A stretch of DNA of 64,000 nt. Origin: DAOTWA01 sp034435955. GTDB lineage: Bacteria; Chloroflexota; Anaerolineae; Anaerolineales; Anaerolineaceae. Under the pieces are notes generated by a model. That model was given only the letters and a program-made list of their open reading frames with translations. It ran no database searches and was not told the origin of the DNA. A program made the position numbers and the translations under genes. Position 1 is the stretch's first letter. Each line of letters starts with the position of its first letter. Positions 1 through 7,772 of the stretch are shown in pieces. The stretch spans positions 1-64,000 of the forward strand of contig DAOTWA010000059.1 in the NCBI GenBank assembly GCA_034435955.1, written 5' to 3'.

Positions 1-256
1 TGCCGGCGGTCATCTTGGCCGAGTCGTCCTGGGCGTCGACTACTACCAGCTTGACGCCGGCCGCATCGGCTGCCTTCTGGGCGCCGTCACGCAAGGTTAC
101 AAAGAATGGATTGTTCAGCGTGGACAGTACCAGACCCAGGGTTTTCTCGGCTGGGGCAGTGGTGGGAGCGGTGGTCGGAGTAGCTTTCGGCGCGCAAGCC
201 GCCAGCAAAAGCATACCGACCAATAGGACATTTATTGCTAAAATGGAGCGTTTCAT
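1..256 (-). CDS. rbsB: Ribose-type ABC transporter substrate-binding lipoprotein (N-terminal part)
   Basis: Reading the minus strand from an ATG at 256 gives an open frame that leaves the window at base 1, so only about 85 residues are visible. The start follows a strong GTAAGGAGGAGG ribosome-binding site. The protein begins MKRSILAINVLLVGMLLLAAC, a lipoprotein signal peptide ending in the lipobox LAAC. A Thr/Pro/Ala-rich linker follows, then the periplasmic-binding core (GLVLSTLNNPFFVTLRDG), typical of ribose-binding proteins of family Peripla_BP_4. It should sit outside the membrane and deliver a pentose to the permease encoded just upstream. It is the last visible gene of the lacI-rbsKDCB operon. 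The exact sugar cannot be told from this fragment. Confidence 0.85.
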   Translation of the reverse strand, partial: MKRSILAINVLLVGMLLLAACAPKATPTTAPTTAPAEKTLGLVLSTLNNPFFVTLRDGAQKAADAAGVKLVVVDAQDDSAKMTAG

Positions 257-368
257 AAAGTCCTCCTCCTTACAAGGTTAGATGTAGATTTGTGATTGAT
301 ATTAAGAATATGTGGATTGTACAGATTGACCTCCTCTCCGGCGTCCTTCGCGGTGAATGATGGCACCA

Positions 369-1331
369 TTATCGCGAGGGACGACTTAACGATTTATACA
401 AAAGTAGCGCCAGCGCGATCACTCCACCTTTGAAAACCTGCTCCCAGAGAGATGAGACGTTCAACAGGTTCAGTCCGTTATTGAGTGTTTCGATCAACAG
501 GGCGCCGAGCAGGGTGCCGGCCAGGCCACCCTCCCCGCCGGAAAAGCTGGTTCCGCCTACAACCACCGCCGCAATCGCATTAAATTCATAGCCCATACCG
601 ATCACCGGCTGGGCTGAGTCCAGCCGGGCGATCAGCACCAGTCCAGCAAGGGCTGAGCAGAGCCCCGACAGAGCGTAAACGAGCACGGTGATGCGTTCAG
701 TGGGGACGCCGGCCAAACGGGCGGCTATGGGATTATCCCCCAGGATGTAGATGTATTCGCCGATGCGGGTGCGCGTCAGCAAGATATATCCCAGGACAAA
801 AGTGGATAAAGCCACCACGATGGGCATCGGGATTGGTCCGAGGAAGCCGGCGCCGATGAAACGAAAGCTTTCGGGTAGTTCGGTCACTGGCTGTCCTCCG
901 GTGTACATCAGTGTCAGACCGCGGCCAACGGTCAGCATGCCCAGGGTGGCGATAAAGGGTGGGATGCGCCCCCGGGTGATGATCAACCCATTGATCACTC
1001 CCAGGGTAATGCCGGTTCCTAAAGCGGCCAATATCGCTAGGCCGACGGGCATGCCGCCTTTCATCATGCTGGCGGAGATCACCGCCGATAAGGCCAGCAT
1101 TGATCCAACCGAAAGATCAATCCCGCCAGTCAGGATCACCAGGGTCATGCCCACCGATACGATCCCGTTAATGGATGCCTGGCGGAGGATGTTCATCAGG
1201 TTGGTGATCTGCAAGAAGCGATTGGAGAGCAACGAGAGACCGAGAGCCAGCAGCAGGAAAACCAGCAATAGGCCAAAGCGGCGCAGAAATGCCCGCCGAT
1301 CAATCTTCAGGGTTGATGCAACCGAACTCAT
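369..1331 (-). CDS. rbsC: Ribose-type ABC transporter permease
   Basis: The 320-residue product is a polytopic membrane protein of the RbsC/BPD_transp_2 family. It has a basic N-terminus, then about eight to ten hydrophobic segments, and carries the family signature GGIDLSVGSMLALS near residues 68-81 and the cytoplasmic loop GGTSFSGGEGG near residue 258. Length is normal for RbsC (about 320). It would form the membrane channel for the sugar captured by RbsB. It lies 24 bases after rbsD and 112 bases before rbsB on the same strand. The ATP-binding partner RbsA is not between rbsD and rbsC, where E. coli has it, so it must be further downstream or elsewhere. Confidence 0.9.
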   Translation of the reverse strand: MSSVASTLKIDRRAFLRRFGLLLVFLLLALGLSLLSNRFLQITNLMNILRQASINGIVSVGMTLVILTGGIDLSVGSMLALSAVISASMMKGGMPVGLAILAALGTGITLGVINGLIITRGRIPPFIATLGMLTVGRGLTLMYTGGQPVTELPESFRFIGAGFLGPIPMPIVVALSTFVLGYILLTRTRIGEYIYILGDNPIAARLAGVPTERITVLVYALSGLCSALAGLVLIARLDSAQPVIGMGYEFNAIAAVVVGGTSFSGGEGGLAGTLLGALLIETLNNGLNLLNVSSLWEQVFKGGVIALALLLYKSLSRPSR

Positions 1332-1355
1332 GGGAGAATCCTAGCGCCCTCGCGG

Positions 1356-1751
1356 CTAAAAAACCACACCAGAAATCAGAACCACGTTTGCGTACGGAGT
1401 GAACTCGCCAGTGCGCACCACAGCGTGGGCGTGATGGGTCATTTCTTTCAAGTCAGTGTGCGGCACCAGCTCAACCGGAACACCTGGCAACGCCTGATGG
1501 ATGGCCTCGAGAATATGTGGGCTGACCTTTTCCGTCTCCTCGGCGGCGATGGCGCGTTCGACTTGCATTTCCTGGACGATCACCCTCAGCGTTTCGACGA
1601 AACCAGGCACACCTTGTGTCAGAGCCAGGTCAATGCGTTGCGTCTCCGCGGGGATCGGTAAGCCTGCATCGGCCACCACCAGGGCGTCCATATGGCCGAG
1701 CTCGGCGATTACTCGCGACAGGGCAGGGTTCAGCAAAGCAGTCTTTTTCAC
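1356..1751 (-). CDS. rbsD: D-ribose pyranase
   Basis: The 131-residue protein matches RbsD, which interconverts the beta-pyran and beta-furan forms of ribose so that ribokinase can use the imported sugar. The N-terminal MKKTALLNPALSRVIAELGH and the VVADAGLPIP segment holding the conserved catalytic region are typical, as is the C-terminal YANVVLISGVVF. The start is a GTG at 1751, overlapping the rbsK stop as GTGA (1748-1751), which implies translational coupling. Full family length. Confidence 0.93.
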   Translation of the reverse strand: MKKTALLNPALSRVIAELGHMDALVVADAGLPIPAETQRIDLALTQGVPGFVETLRVIVQEMQVERAIAAEETEKVSPHILEAIHQALPGVPVELVPHTDLKEMTHHAHAVVRTGEFTPYANVVLISGVVF

Positions 1752-2662
1752 TGATCAGCCTCCGAGAGCATGGCGAGCAATTCATCACGATGGGGAAGAG
1801 AAGGCTGCGCGCCGGGCCGCGTGACAGCCACCGCGCCGGCCGCATTCCCCCATTCGGCCGCTTCGAGTAGGCTGTATCCCTCGGCGATGGCCACGGCGAA
1901 TGCGCCAACGAAGGCATCGCCGGCGGCAACCGTGTCCACTGCTGTAACTTTATAGGCGGGTATATGTCGACGCTCGCTGCCGCGTGCTACGAGCACGCCC
2001 TGCTCGCCCAGGGTGACGATCAGGCAGGTTGCTCCCCGCATCTGTAAGGCTTGAACCGAACTGTCGAGGCTATTCTCATTGCCAGCGAGAAGAGCCAGCT
2101 CGTTCTGGTTGGGGATCAGATAATCAACCGATGAGAGCAGCCCATCTGGCAGGGATTGGGCGGGCGCGGGATTGAGGATGATCTTCAGATCGTGTTTCCT
2201 GGCCAGCCAGATGGATTTTTCCACCACGGGCAGCGGTATCTCGAGCTGCATCACCAACACGGAGGCGCCCCGGAAGGCGGCCTCAGCGCTGACGACATCA
2301 TCCGCAGTAAGGCGCGCATTGGCGCCTGCGGCGACGACAATCGTGTTGCGCCCGGCCTCATCCACGGTGATCAATGCCACCCCACTAGCTGCATCGGGAT
2401 CGCGGAAAAGGAAAGAGGTATCCACACCATCGCGGGCTACGGTTTCCAGCAGTGCCTCGCCGAAAGCGTCCTTTCCAACCCTGCCGATCATTTTGACTTC
2501 TGCTCCCAATCGGGCGGCTGCCACGGCCTGGTTGGCCCCTTTTCCGCCCGGGAAGGTAGCGAAGCTGCCACCTAAGATCGTTTCGCCGATTTGGGGATGG
2601 CGCGGTACGCGCACTACCAGGTCCGTGTTGATGCTGCCTACCACAAGGATGTGCCCATTCAT
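1748..2662 (-). CDS. rbsK: Ribokinase
   Basis: A 304-residue PfkB-family sugar kinase that phosphorylates ribose at O-5. Visible features are the N-terminal substrate segment GSINTDLVVRVP (residues 9-20), the glycine pair region FPGGKGANQAVAAARLG (about residues 37-53), the NPAPAQ segment of ribokinases, and the C-terminal anion-hole/catalytic motif DTVAAGDAF with its catalytic Asp. Length is normal. It lies 4 bases after lacI and overlaps rbsD by 4 bases, so it belongs to the same transcript. Confidence 0.93.
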   Translation of the reverse strand: MNGHILVVGSINTDLVVRVPRHPQIGETILGGSFATFPGGKGANQAVAAARLGAEVKMIGRVGKDAFGEALLETVARDGVDTSFLFRDPDAASGVALITVDEAGRNTIVVAAGANARLTADDVVSAEAAFRGASVLVMQLEIPLPVVEKSIWLARKHDLKIILNPAPAQSLPDGLLSSVDYLIPNQNELALLAGNENSLDSSVQALQMRGATCLIVTLGEQGVLVARGSERRHIPAYKVTAVDTVAAGDAFVGAFAVAIAEGYSLLEAAEWGNAAGAVAVTRPGAQPSLPHRDELLAMLSEADQ

Positions 2663-2666
2663 CGTC

Positions 2667-3659
2667 TCACCCGGAAGACTGACGCAAGATGAGCGAGACC
2701 GGCAGAACCGTACGGGCAGCCGGCAATGAACGGTCGGCGATGTGCTGCAAAAGCGACTCCACCGCCCTCTGACCGATCTCCGCCTTGGGTTGGGCGATGG
2801 TGGTCAGCGCAGGAACGGTGAAAGAGGCCAGTTCGATGTCGTCGAATCCCACGATGGCCAGGTCATCCGGTACGCGCAGCCCCAGCTCGATTGCCGCTTG
2901 CAGTGCGCCAATGGCCATCAGGTCGTTGCAGGCGAAAATAGCCGAAGGGGGTTCGCTGCGCTGCAACATGGTCAGGGCCGCCGCGCGCCCTGAGGCGGGA
3001 TGAAAATCGCCGCGCAAGATCAGGGTTTCGTCGGCCAGCAGGCCAGCTTCCTGCAGCGCTTGGCGGTAGCCGGTGACGCGTTGTGCACTGGGCGTCAGGT
3101 GGGAAGGGCCGGTGATACAGCCGATGCGCCGATGGCCCTTTTCGATCAAGTGGCGCGCTGCGCGATAACCGCCATCCAGGTTGTCGGTCAATACGGCGTT
3201 GACCTCCACATCACCCAGGTCGCGATCCACAACGACCACAGGTAGTTCGCGCTCCAGGAGTTCATGCAACGAGCCGGCCTGGTCGCCAGCGGCCACGAAG
3301 ATCATCCCATCAACCTGTTTGTCGCACAGAACGCGGGTGTAGAGGCGCTCCTTCTCGAGATCGCCTTCGGTGTTGCACAGGATGACGCTGTAACCTTGGG
3401 CAAAAGCGGCCGATTCGATGGCGCGGCTCACCTCGGCGAAGAATGGATTGGCGCTGTCGGGGAGGATCAAACCGAGAGTGAGGGTCTCGCCGCGCCGCAG
3501 GGAGCGGGCCAGAGCGTTGGGCCGGTAACCCAGCTCCTGCATAGCACGCTGGACGCGTTCGCGCACTTCGGGGGAGACGAAGCGGGTCTGGTTGATTACG
3601 TGCGAGACGGTGGTGGATGAAACGCCGGCCTTCTCGGCAACTTCGCGAATGGTGGACAT
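2667..3659 (-). CDS. LacI-family transcriptional repressor of the ribose operon
   Basis: A 330-residue regulator with a LacI helix-turn-helix at the N-terminus (TIREVAEKAGVSSTTVSHVI, residues 3-22), the hinge helix segment RPNALARSLRR, and a periplasmic-binding-like effector domain (LILPDSANPFFAEV near residue 64; IFACNDLMAIGALQAA near residue 245; VGFDDIELAS near residue 269). It is the first gene of the operon and probably senses ribose or a relative (RbsR-like). A promoter and a large inverted repeat lie just upstream, so autorepression of the whole lacI-rbsKDCB unit is likely. The exact ligand is inferred from the neighbours only. Confidence 0.9.
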   Translation of the reverse strand: MSTIREVAEKAGVSSTTVSHVINQTRFVSPEVRERVQRAMQELGYRPNALARSLRRGETLTLGLILPDSANPFFAEVSRAIESAAFAQGYSVILCNTEGDLEKERLYTRVLCDKQVDGMIFVAAGDQAGSLHELLERELPVVVVDRDLGDVEVNAVLTDNLDGGYRAARHLIEKGHRRIGCITGPSHLTPSAQRVTGYRQALQEAGLLADETLILRGDFHPASGRAAALTMLQRSEPPSAIFACNDLMAIGALQAAIELGLRVPDDLAIVGFDDIELASFTVPALTTIAQPKAEIGQRAVESLLQHIADRSLPAARTVLPVSLILRQSSG

Positions 3660-3681
3660 TTTATTAGAAGAATAAACTGAA

Positions 3682-3718
3682 TTTAACGATTGCGCAATCC
3701 TTTGCGCAATCGATTAAA
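3682..3718. promoter_or_regulatory. Inverted-repeat operator, probably for the LacI-type regulator
   Basis: CGATTGCGCAA (3687-3697) is repeated inverted as TTGCGCAATCG (3702-3712) with only TCCT between. The symmetry extends outward through TTTAA/TTAAA with one base shifted. It also contains the 12-bp palindrome GATTGCGCAATC. It lies immediately downstream of the minus-strand -10 box, over the expected transcription start, the classic position for LacI-family repression. The assignment to the adjacent regulator is inference. Confidence 0.65.
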
Positions 3719-3721
3719 TAC

Positions 3722-3750
3722 ATTTTAGCAAAAAGCCCTTCACAAGTCAA
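3722..3750 (-). promoter_or_regulatory. Promoter of lacI-rbsKDCB
   Basis: On the minus strand a -35 box TTGACT (3750-3745), a 17-bp spacer and a -10 box TAAAAT (3727-3722) preceded by TGC form a good extended sigma-70 type promoter. Transcription should begin inside the inverted-repeat operator and give a leader of about 55 bases before the lacI ATG. Confidence 0.7.
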
Positions 3751-3831
3751 TCACTTTTCTCGAGTTGATATGGACTCTCCGCCATCCCAGCTACATATTA
3801 AACCGGTGCATCCTTGCCGGGATGCCTGGAG

Positions 3832-3859
3832 TTGAAAATCACACTTGTGGATTTATAAT
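3832..3859 (+). promoter_or_regulatory. Promoter of the aldo/keto reductase gene
   Basis: TTGAAA (3832-3837), a 16-bp spacer and TATAAT (3854-3859) match the sigma-70 consensus. The start codon favoured for the downstream gene (3909) is about 43 bases beyond the expected transcription start, with TGAGGCG before it as a ribosome-binding site. Confidence 0.65.
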
Positions 3860-3908
3860 CAGAGTCATTAGGTAAGATAATTTCCGCATGATTTACTGTG
3901 AGGCGATC

Positions 3909-4742
3909 ATGATACAAAGCATTCAAGATTGTGTCACTCTGGCGAACGGGGTCAGGATGCCCTGGCTGGGATTTGGAACCTACCGGCTGGAGGAGGGTCA
4001 GCAGGCTTACACCGCGGTGCGGACTGCGTTGGAAGTCGGTTACCGCAGCGTGGATACGGCGGCGATGTACGGCAACGAAGTGAGCGTGGGGCGCGCCATC
4101 CGCGAGAGCGGCATTCCGCGCGAGGAGATCTTCCTGGCGACCAAGGTGTGGAACAGCGATCAAGGCTACGAGAACACCCTGCGCGCGTTCGATGCCAGCC
4201 GAAAGCGGTTGGGTTTGGATGTGATCGATTTGTACCTGATCCACTGGCCAGCGGTGCCCGATTTGCTCCTGGATACCTGGCGGGCGCTGGAGAAGCTGCA
4301 TCACGACGGTAAGGCGCGCGCCATCGGTGTGTGCAACTGCCATGTGCATCATCTGAAAGAAATCCTGGCGCACTGCGAGATCAAACCGATGGTAGATCAG
4401 GTGGAATTCCACCCGTACCTCGGCCAGGCGGAACTACGCGCGTTCTGCCCTGAGGAAGGCATCCAGATGGAAGCCTGGGCGCCTTTGATGAAGGGCGCCG
4501 GGATGAGGGTGCCCGAGACGGCCGAGATCGGCCGCCGGCACGGGAAGACGCCCGCGCAGGTGCTGATCCGCTGGGTGCTGCAGCACGCAGTGGTAGCGAT
4601 CCCCAAATCCGCGCACAAAGATAGGATCATAGAGAATAGCCAGGTGTTCGATTTCGAGTTGACCGCCGAGGAGATGGCAATTTTGGATGGGCTCGACCGT
4701 GGGCAGCGTTCTGGACCTAACCCAGATGCGTTATGGATATAA
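3909..4742 (+). CDS. Aldo/keto reductase
   Basis: An NADPH-dependent reductase of the AKR superfamily, close to the 2,5-diketo-D-gluconate reductase branch (about 277 residues from this start). The catalytic tetrad is visible: Asp and Tyr in SVDTAAMYGNE, Lys in LATKVWN and His in LIHWP. The C-terminal cofactor segment AIPKSAHKDRIIEN is present. The frame opens earlier at ATG 3888, but ATG 3909 has a better ribosome-binding site and gives the usual AKR N-terminus. It stands alone with its own promoter, between the divergent ribose operon and the restriction genes. The physiological carbonyl substrate cannot be deduced. Confidence 0.88.
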   Translation: MIQSIQDCVTLANGVRMPWLGFGTYRLEEGQQAYTAVRTALEVGYRSVDTAAMYGNEVSVGRAIRESGIPREEIFLATKVWNSDQGYENTLRAFDASRKRLGLDVIDLYLIHWPAVPDLLLDTWRALEKLHHDGKARAIGVCNCHVHHLKEILAHCEIKPMVDQVEFHPYLGQAELRAFCPEEGIQMEAWAPLMKGAGMRVPETAEIGRRHGKTPAQVLIRWVLQHAVVAIPKSAHKDRIIENSQVFDFELTAEEMAILDGLDRGQRSGPNPDALWI

Positions 4743-4882
4743 GAGGTATCAAGGCGGTTTGCCTTTAGATGATCGCCTATTCCATTTTTCGTTTAGATTC
4801 GATGAATCGAACGACCGCCAAAAGTACAGTGTCGTGTACAATATGGTACAGAAACCCCTGTTATCCTTGAGGACCGATTTGT

Positions 4883-5827
4883 ATGAACATCTCCTCCAAT
4901 TTCGATCCTGAAGCCGATTTAGTCCTTTGGGAAGGTGATTGCCTGGATTTGCTACCCAAGATACCCGATGGATTTTCCCAATTGATCGTCACCTCACCCC
5001 CTTATAATTTGGGAAAACCCTATGAGAACCGCCTCGAGATGGAGGAATATTTAGATCAACAACGAAGGGTCATCGAACAATGTGTCCGCATATTGGCTGA
5101 TCGCGGGAGCATTTGTTGGCAAGTAGGCAATTACGTGGATAACGGTGAAATCATCCCACTGGATATTCTGCTCTATCCTATTTTCTCATCTTTAGGCTTG
5201 CATCTGCGAAATCGCATCGTTTGGAAATTTGGCCATGGTTTGCACGCCTCAAAACGATTCTCCGGGCGTTATGAGGTCATACTTTGGTTTACTAAGACGG
5301 ATAACTATGTTTTCAACCTGGATGCAGTTCGTGTGGCTCAAAAGTATCCCGAAAAGAAGCATTTTAAGGGGCCTAAGAAAGGGCAGCTCTCGGGCAACCC
5401 TTTGGGGAAAAATCCAAGTGATGTATGGGAGATACCCAATGTGAAGGCGAACCATGTCGAAAAAACTATACACCCCGCCCAATTCCCTGTTGAATTAATC
5501 GAGAGATTGGTGTTGGCTTTAACCAATAAGGGGGATTGGGTCCTGGACCCCTTCATCGGCTCTGGAACAACCGCCATAGCGGCATTAATGCATGGAAGAA
5601 GAACCATTGGCTGTGAAATATTTCCTGAATATGTTCAAATAGCGAAGGAGAGAATCTCGCTGGCAGAAAGAGGGCTCTTAAGGATCCGCCCGATGGATCG
5701 GGAGGTATATGATCCTGATAACCCCGGCACTAGCCTCCCCCCAAAATATGTCCATATCGGTGAAAAGAATCTTCAGCCGACATTGCTGGAAAACGCTGAA
5801 ATTTATATGGCGGGAGATGAGGAATAA
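4883..5827 (+). CDS. DNA methyltransferase, beta class (probable N4-cytosine), of a type II R-M system
   Basis: A 314-residue site-specific DNA methyltransferase. Motif IV is TSPPYN at residues 37-42, near the N-terminus. The S-adenosylmethionine motif I is DPFIGSGTT near residue 226, in the C-terminal part. This order defines the beta class, and SPPY is typical of N4-cytosine enzymes such as M.BglII and M.BamHI. Its stop codon overlaps the nuclease start by one base. The base composition is clearly more AT-rich than the flanks, which points to horizontal acquisition. The methylated base is inferred from the motif and the partner, not proven. Confidence 0.88.
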   Translation: MNISSNFDPEADLVLWEGDCLDLLPKIPDGFSQLIVTSPPYNLGKPYENRLEMEEYLDQQRRVIEQCVRILADRGSICWQVGNYVDNGEIIPLDILLYPIFSSLGLHLRNRIVWKFGHGLHASKRFSGRYEVILWFTKTDNYVFNLDAVRVAQKYPEKKHFKGPKKGQLSGNPLGKNPSDVWEIPNVKANHVEKTIHPAQFPVELIERLVLALTNKGDWVLDPFIGSGTTAIAALMHGRRTIGCEIFPEYVQIAKERISLAERGLLRIRPMDREVYDPDNPGTSLPPKYVHIGEKNLQPTLLENAEIYMAGDEE

Positions 5828-6372
5828 TGAAAATCATCTACGAGTATTCCCATCTCGGCGGATCGGAAATATTAAGCGCCAGGTATCCAAAAATTGATGT
5901 CGAGATTCGTGAGGTTATTTCAAGCATCATCGCCAATCGTATTAAGATAAGCAAAGAAAAAACCAAGCTAGGTCACCAACTATATGATCCGAAAGATATG
6001 AATTCTCAGTTTAAGGCGGTTTTTCGCTCGCGTGGATACAGTGAATTACGCGATACTTATACGATAACGATTCCTTCTTCAGAGATCAAAATCCCAGGAG
6101 TTTTCAAGCAAGTCGATTTTGTAAAAGACAAAGTTTTGGTCGAAGTCCAATTTGGTAAGTACGCCTTTATGTTCTATGATATGGCCAAGTTCCAATATTT
6201 TTTCAATGAAAACAAAGCCGATGTGGGCGTGGAGATAGTGCCTTGTCATGATTTACATACGATGATGTCCTCCGGCGTCTCCTATGGGGAACAACTGGTT
6301 TATGACATTGAGCGCTTGAAACGACATTTCCCGGCTGTGCCCGTCAAAGTAATACTGATTGATGTTGACTGA
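5827..6372 (+). CDS. BglII/BstYI-family type II restriction endonuclease
   Basis: A 181-residue protein with the PD-(D/E)XK-type active site of BglII. Asp97 in QVDF and Glu106-x-Gln108 in VEVQF have the same spacing as BglII Asp84, Glu93 and Gln95, and the following KYAFMF matches the BglII segment after its active site. Family members cut GATC-centred sites (BglII AGATCT, BstYI RGATCY), so a GATC core is expected here, but the flanking specificity is not readable. It is coupled to the methyltransferase by a one-base overlap (TAATG) and shares its AT-rich composition. Shorter than BglII (223 residues), closer to BstYI. Confidence 0.82.
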   Translation: MKIIYEYSHLGGSEILSARYPKIDVEIREVISSIIANRIKISKEKTKLGHQLYDPKDMNSQFKAVFRSRGYSELRDTYTITIPSSEIKIPGVFKQVDFVKDKVLVEVQFGKYAFMFYDMAKFQYFFNENKADVGVEIVPCHDLHTMMSSGVSYGEQLVYDIERLKRHFPAVPVKVILIDVD

Positions 6373-6387
6373 AGACCGATAGATTTG

Positions 6388-6416
6388 TTGACATCCCTAA
6401 AACGGTTTGCTATACT
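6388..6416 (+). promoter_or_regulatory. Promoter at the left edge of the catabolic island
   Basis: A perfect TTGACA (6388-6393), a 17-bp spacer and TATACT (6411-6416) preceded by TGC. It should drive the GNAT-like gene at 6598 with an untranslated leader of about 175 bases. The leader shows no clear riboswitch fold by eye. Confidence 0.8.
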
Positions 6417-6597
6417 CTACTCGGCGGGTTGTCAGATAACCGCGCTGTTCCTTCTCTTAGCGGTCGTTTTGAGCCGAGCTATTCCCAGTGTGCACCCATT
6501 GAGACGCAGAGGCAGTGATTAAGCTGGCGTGGCTGCTCTGCCGTATGCCCGACCAGTATAAAGGCCAAAACCATTCATTTTCAAGAGAGGAAAAGCG

Positions 6598-7320
6598 ATG
6601 AAAATTCCACCCCCTGAAGCAGTAAGCACGAATGAAATCAAATTCGACGTCAGCGAGATCGAACCGTTGTTACAGGCTCCGCCGATGAAGCTGCCCCCCT
6701 GGCCTGAGGCAATGGTGACGCTCAGAGACGGGCGCATCTTGTATATTCGCGAAGCCAGATTGGAAGAAGTCCCTGCCATGCTGGGATACATGGAAAAGGT
6801 CATGAAGGTGGAGAAGGATTTCTATGACATTGTGGGCGTGCGCGTTTACGGCGAAATCCTCGGCTGGGCGCGCAAGCGCATCAAAGATCCCTTCACCCTG
6901 GTAGGACTGATCGATGGCGAGTGGGTCGGCTTAGCCAACGGCCGCGTATGGAGCCCGGATCTGGCCATCAGTCTGCATACCATGACTTTTACCCGCCGCG
7001 GCCGGGTGGGCTGGGCGATGTACTATGCCAAGACCTATTACGCTCTGGAAATTCTGAAGTGCAAGGAGTGGTGGTCAACCTTCGAGAGCTATAACGGCTG
7101 GCGTATGGCCGGGATCGAAATGGCCCAGCCGACCAAGCCATGGCCTGAATACCAGCACGAGCTGGGCGGCGCGCGCGTGTACTATCTGACCCAGGATTCG
7201 TGGCAGAATGTGAAAAATTTCTCCGTCGAAATGGTGGGTTCGGATTTCAATTTCAACGTCAGTGACGAGGTGCGGAAAGCCAACGAAAACTTCCACGTTC
7301 CGGCAGAGGTCAATCTTTAG
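6598..7320 (+). CDS. GNAT-fold-like protein, paralogue A (function unknown)
   Basis: A 240-residue protein of uncertain family. Residues about 40-190 resemble the N-acetyltransferase fold: an opening strand/helix LRDGRILYIREARLEEVPAM, a central hairpin LVGLIDGEWVGLANGR, and a helix after RRGRVGWAMYYA that sits where the acetyl-CoA pyrophosphate loop would be. The usual R-x-x-G-x-G/A loop reads R-R-G-R-V-G, so the key glycine is an arginine and CoA binding is doubtful. A strongly conserved C-terminal block WPEYQHELGGARVYYLT is shared with the paralogue at 35744. Start ATG 6598 follows AGAGAGGAAA. It is the first gene after the island promoter, followed by a hairpin. An acyl transfer or ligand-sensing role in the island is only a guess. 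Confidence 0.5.
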   Translation: MKIPPPEAVSTNEIKFDVSEIEPLLQAPPMKLPPWPEAMVTLRDGRILYIREARLEEVPAMLGYMEKVMKVEKDFYDIVGVRVYGEILGWARKRIKDPFTLVGLIDGEWVGLANGRVWSPDLAISLHTMTFTRRGRVGWAMYYAKTYYALEILKCKEWWSTFESYNGWRMAGIEMAQPTKPWPEYQHELGGARVYYLTQDSWQNVKNFSVEMVGSDFNFNVSDEVRKANENFHVPAEVNL

Positions 7321-7347
7321 GTCGGGAGTAAAGCAGATAGGCGCCAT

Positions 7348-7377
7348 GGCCCATCCCTGATCAATATGGGATGGGCC
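7348..7377 (+). terminator. Terminator-like hairpin after the GNAT-like gene
   Basis: GGCCCATCCC (7348-7357) and GGGATGGGCC (7368-7377) are perfect inverted repeats with a 10-base loop, 27 bases after the stop codon. No T-run follows, so termination may be partial or factor-assisted. Confidence 0.55.
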
Positions 7378-7458
7378 GTGGGATGCGAACCCGGCGGAAT
7401 CTGTTGCCCGAGTTGTAAGACATCTGAGCTTTATCATATATCTAGTGACAAAGTTAAG

Positions 7459-7487
7459 TTGACACACAATTTTGATACTGCTATACT
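7459..7487 (+). promoter_or_regulatory. Promoter of the allFG-cyclase operon
   Basis: A perfect TTGACA (7459-7464), a 17-bp spacer and TATACT (7482-7487) preceded by TGC. It is nearly identical in design to the promoter at 6388. It should drive allF, allG and the double cyclase, possibly also the Mo-hydroxylase genes. Confidence 0.8.
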
Positions 7488-7772
7488 GATTGTGCTTTTC
7501 TAGCCACCATTGCCTCAGTATCTTTATTTCCGCAGTACCCTGATTTCAATTCAATATTGTTGCCGCGAATTCGCCGTTTAAAAAGAGATCGGTAGTTGGT
7601 AACAGCAAGCCGCGACGCATACATGTCGGAAGATGCCTGCTTCCCTGTCTTCGTTGGGGACGGGGGAGTATTTGTTGGGCAAGATGATTGACCGTTGTAC
7701 GGAGCGATAAACAAAGCGACCGCAAGAGATCAGATCGCTTTCGAAAATAATTAAAACGTTCCAGGAGGTACA
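7488..7772 (+). other. Long untranslated leader upstream of allF
   Basis: About 280 bases lie between the promoter and the allF ATG without a convincing gene. It holds a GC-rich hairpin around 7650-7675 (CCCTGTC pairing with GACGGG) and a later inverted repeat AAAGCGA (7713-7719)/TCGCTTT (7735-7741), 31 bases before the start codon. The ribosome-binding site CCAGGAGG precedes ATG 7773. No known riboswitch consensus was recognised by eye, but length and structure suit post-initiation control. Confidence 0.45.

Noticed and set aside
15..281. Plus-strand frame of 88 codons at the left edge
   Set aside because: It lies antisense to a clear lipoprotein signal peptide and sugar-binding domain (rbsB) with a strong ribosome-binding site on the minus strand.
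6598..7320. Acetoacetate decarboxylase family for the two paralogues at 6598 and 35744
   Set aside because: Size is similar, but the Schiff-base lysine motif of that family (GxPKK) is missing; the strand-helix pattern fits an acetyltransferase-like fold better.
7488..7772. Purine riboswitch in the allF leader
   Set aside because: The conserved TATA...TTTCTACC core of the purine aptamer is not present.
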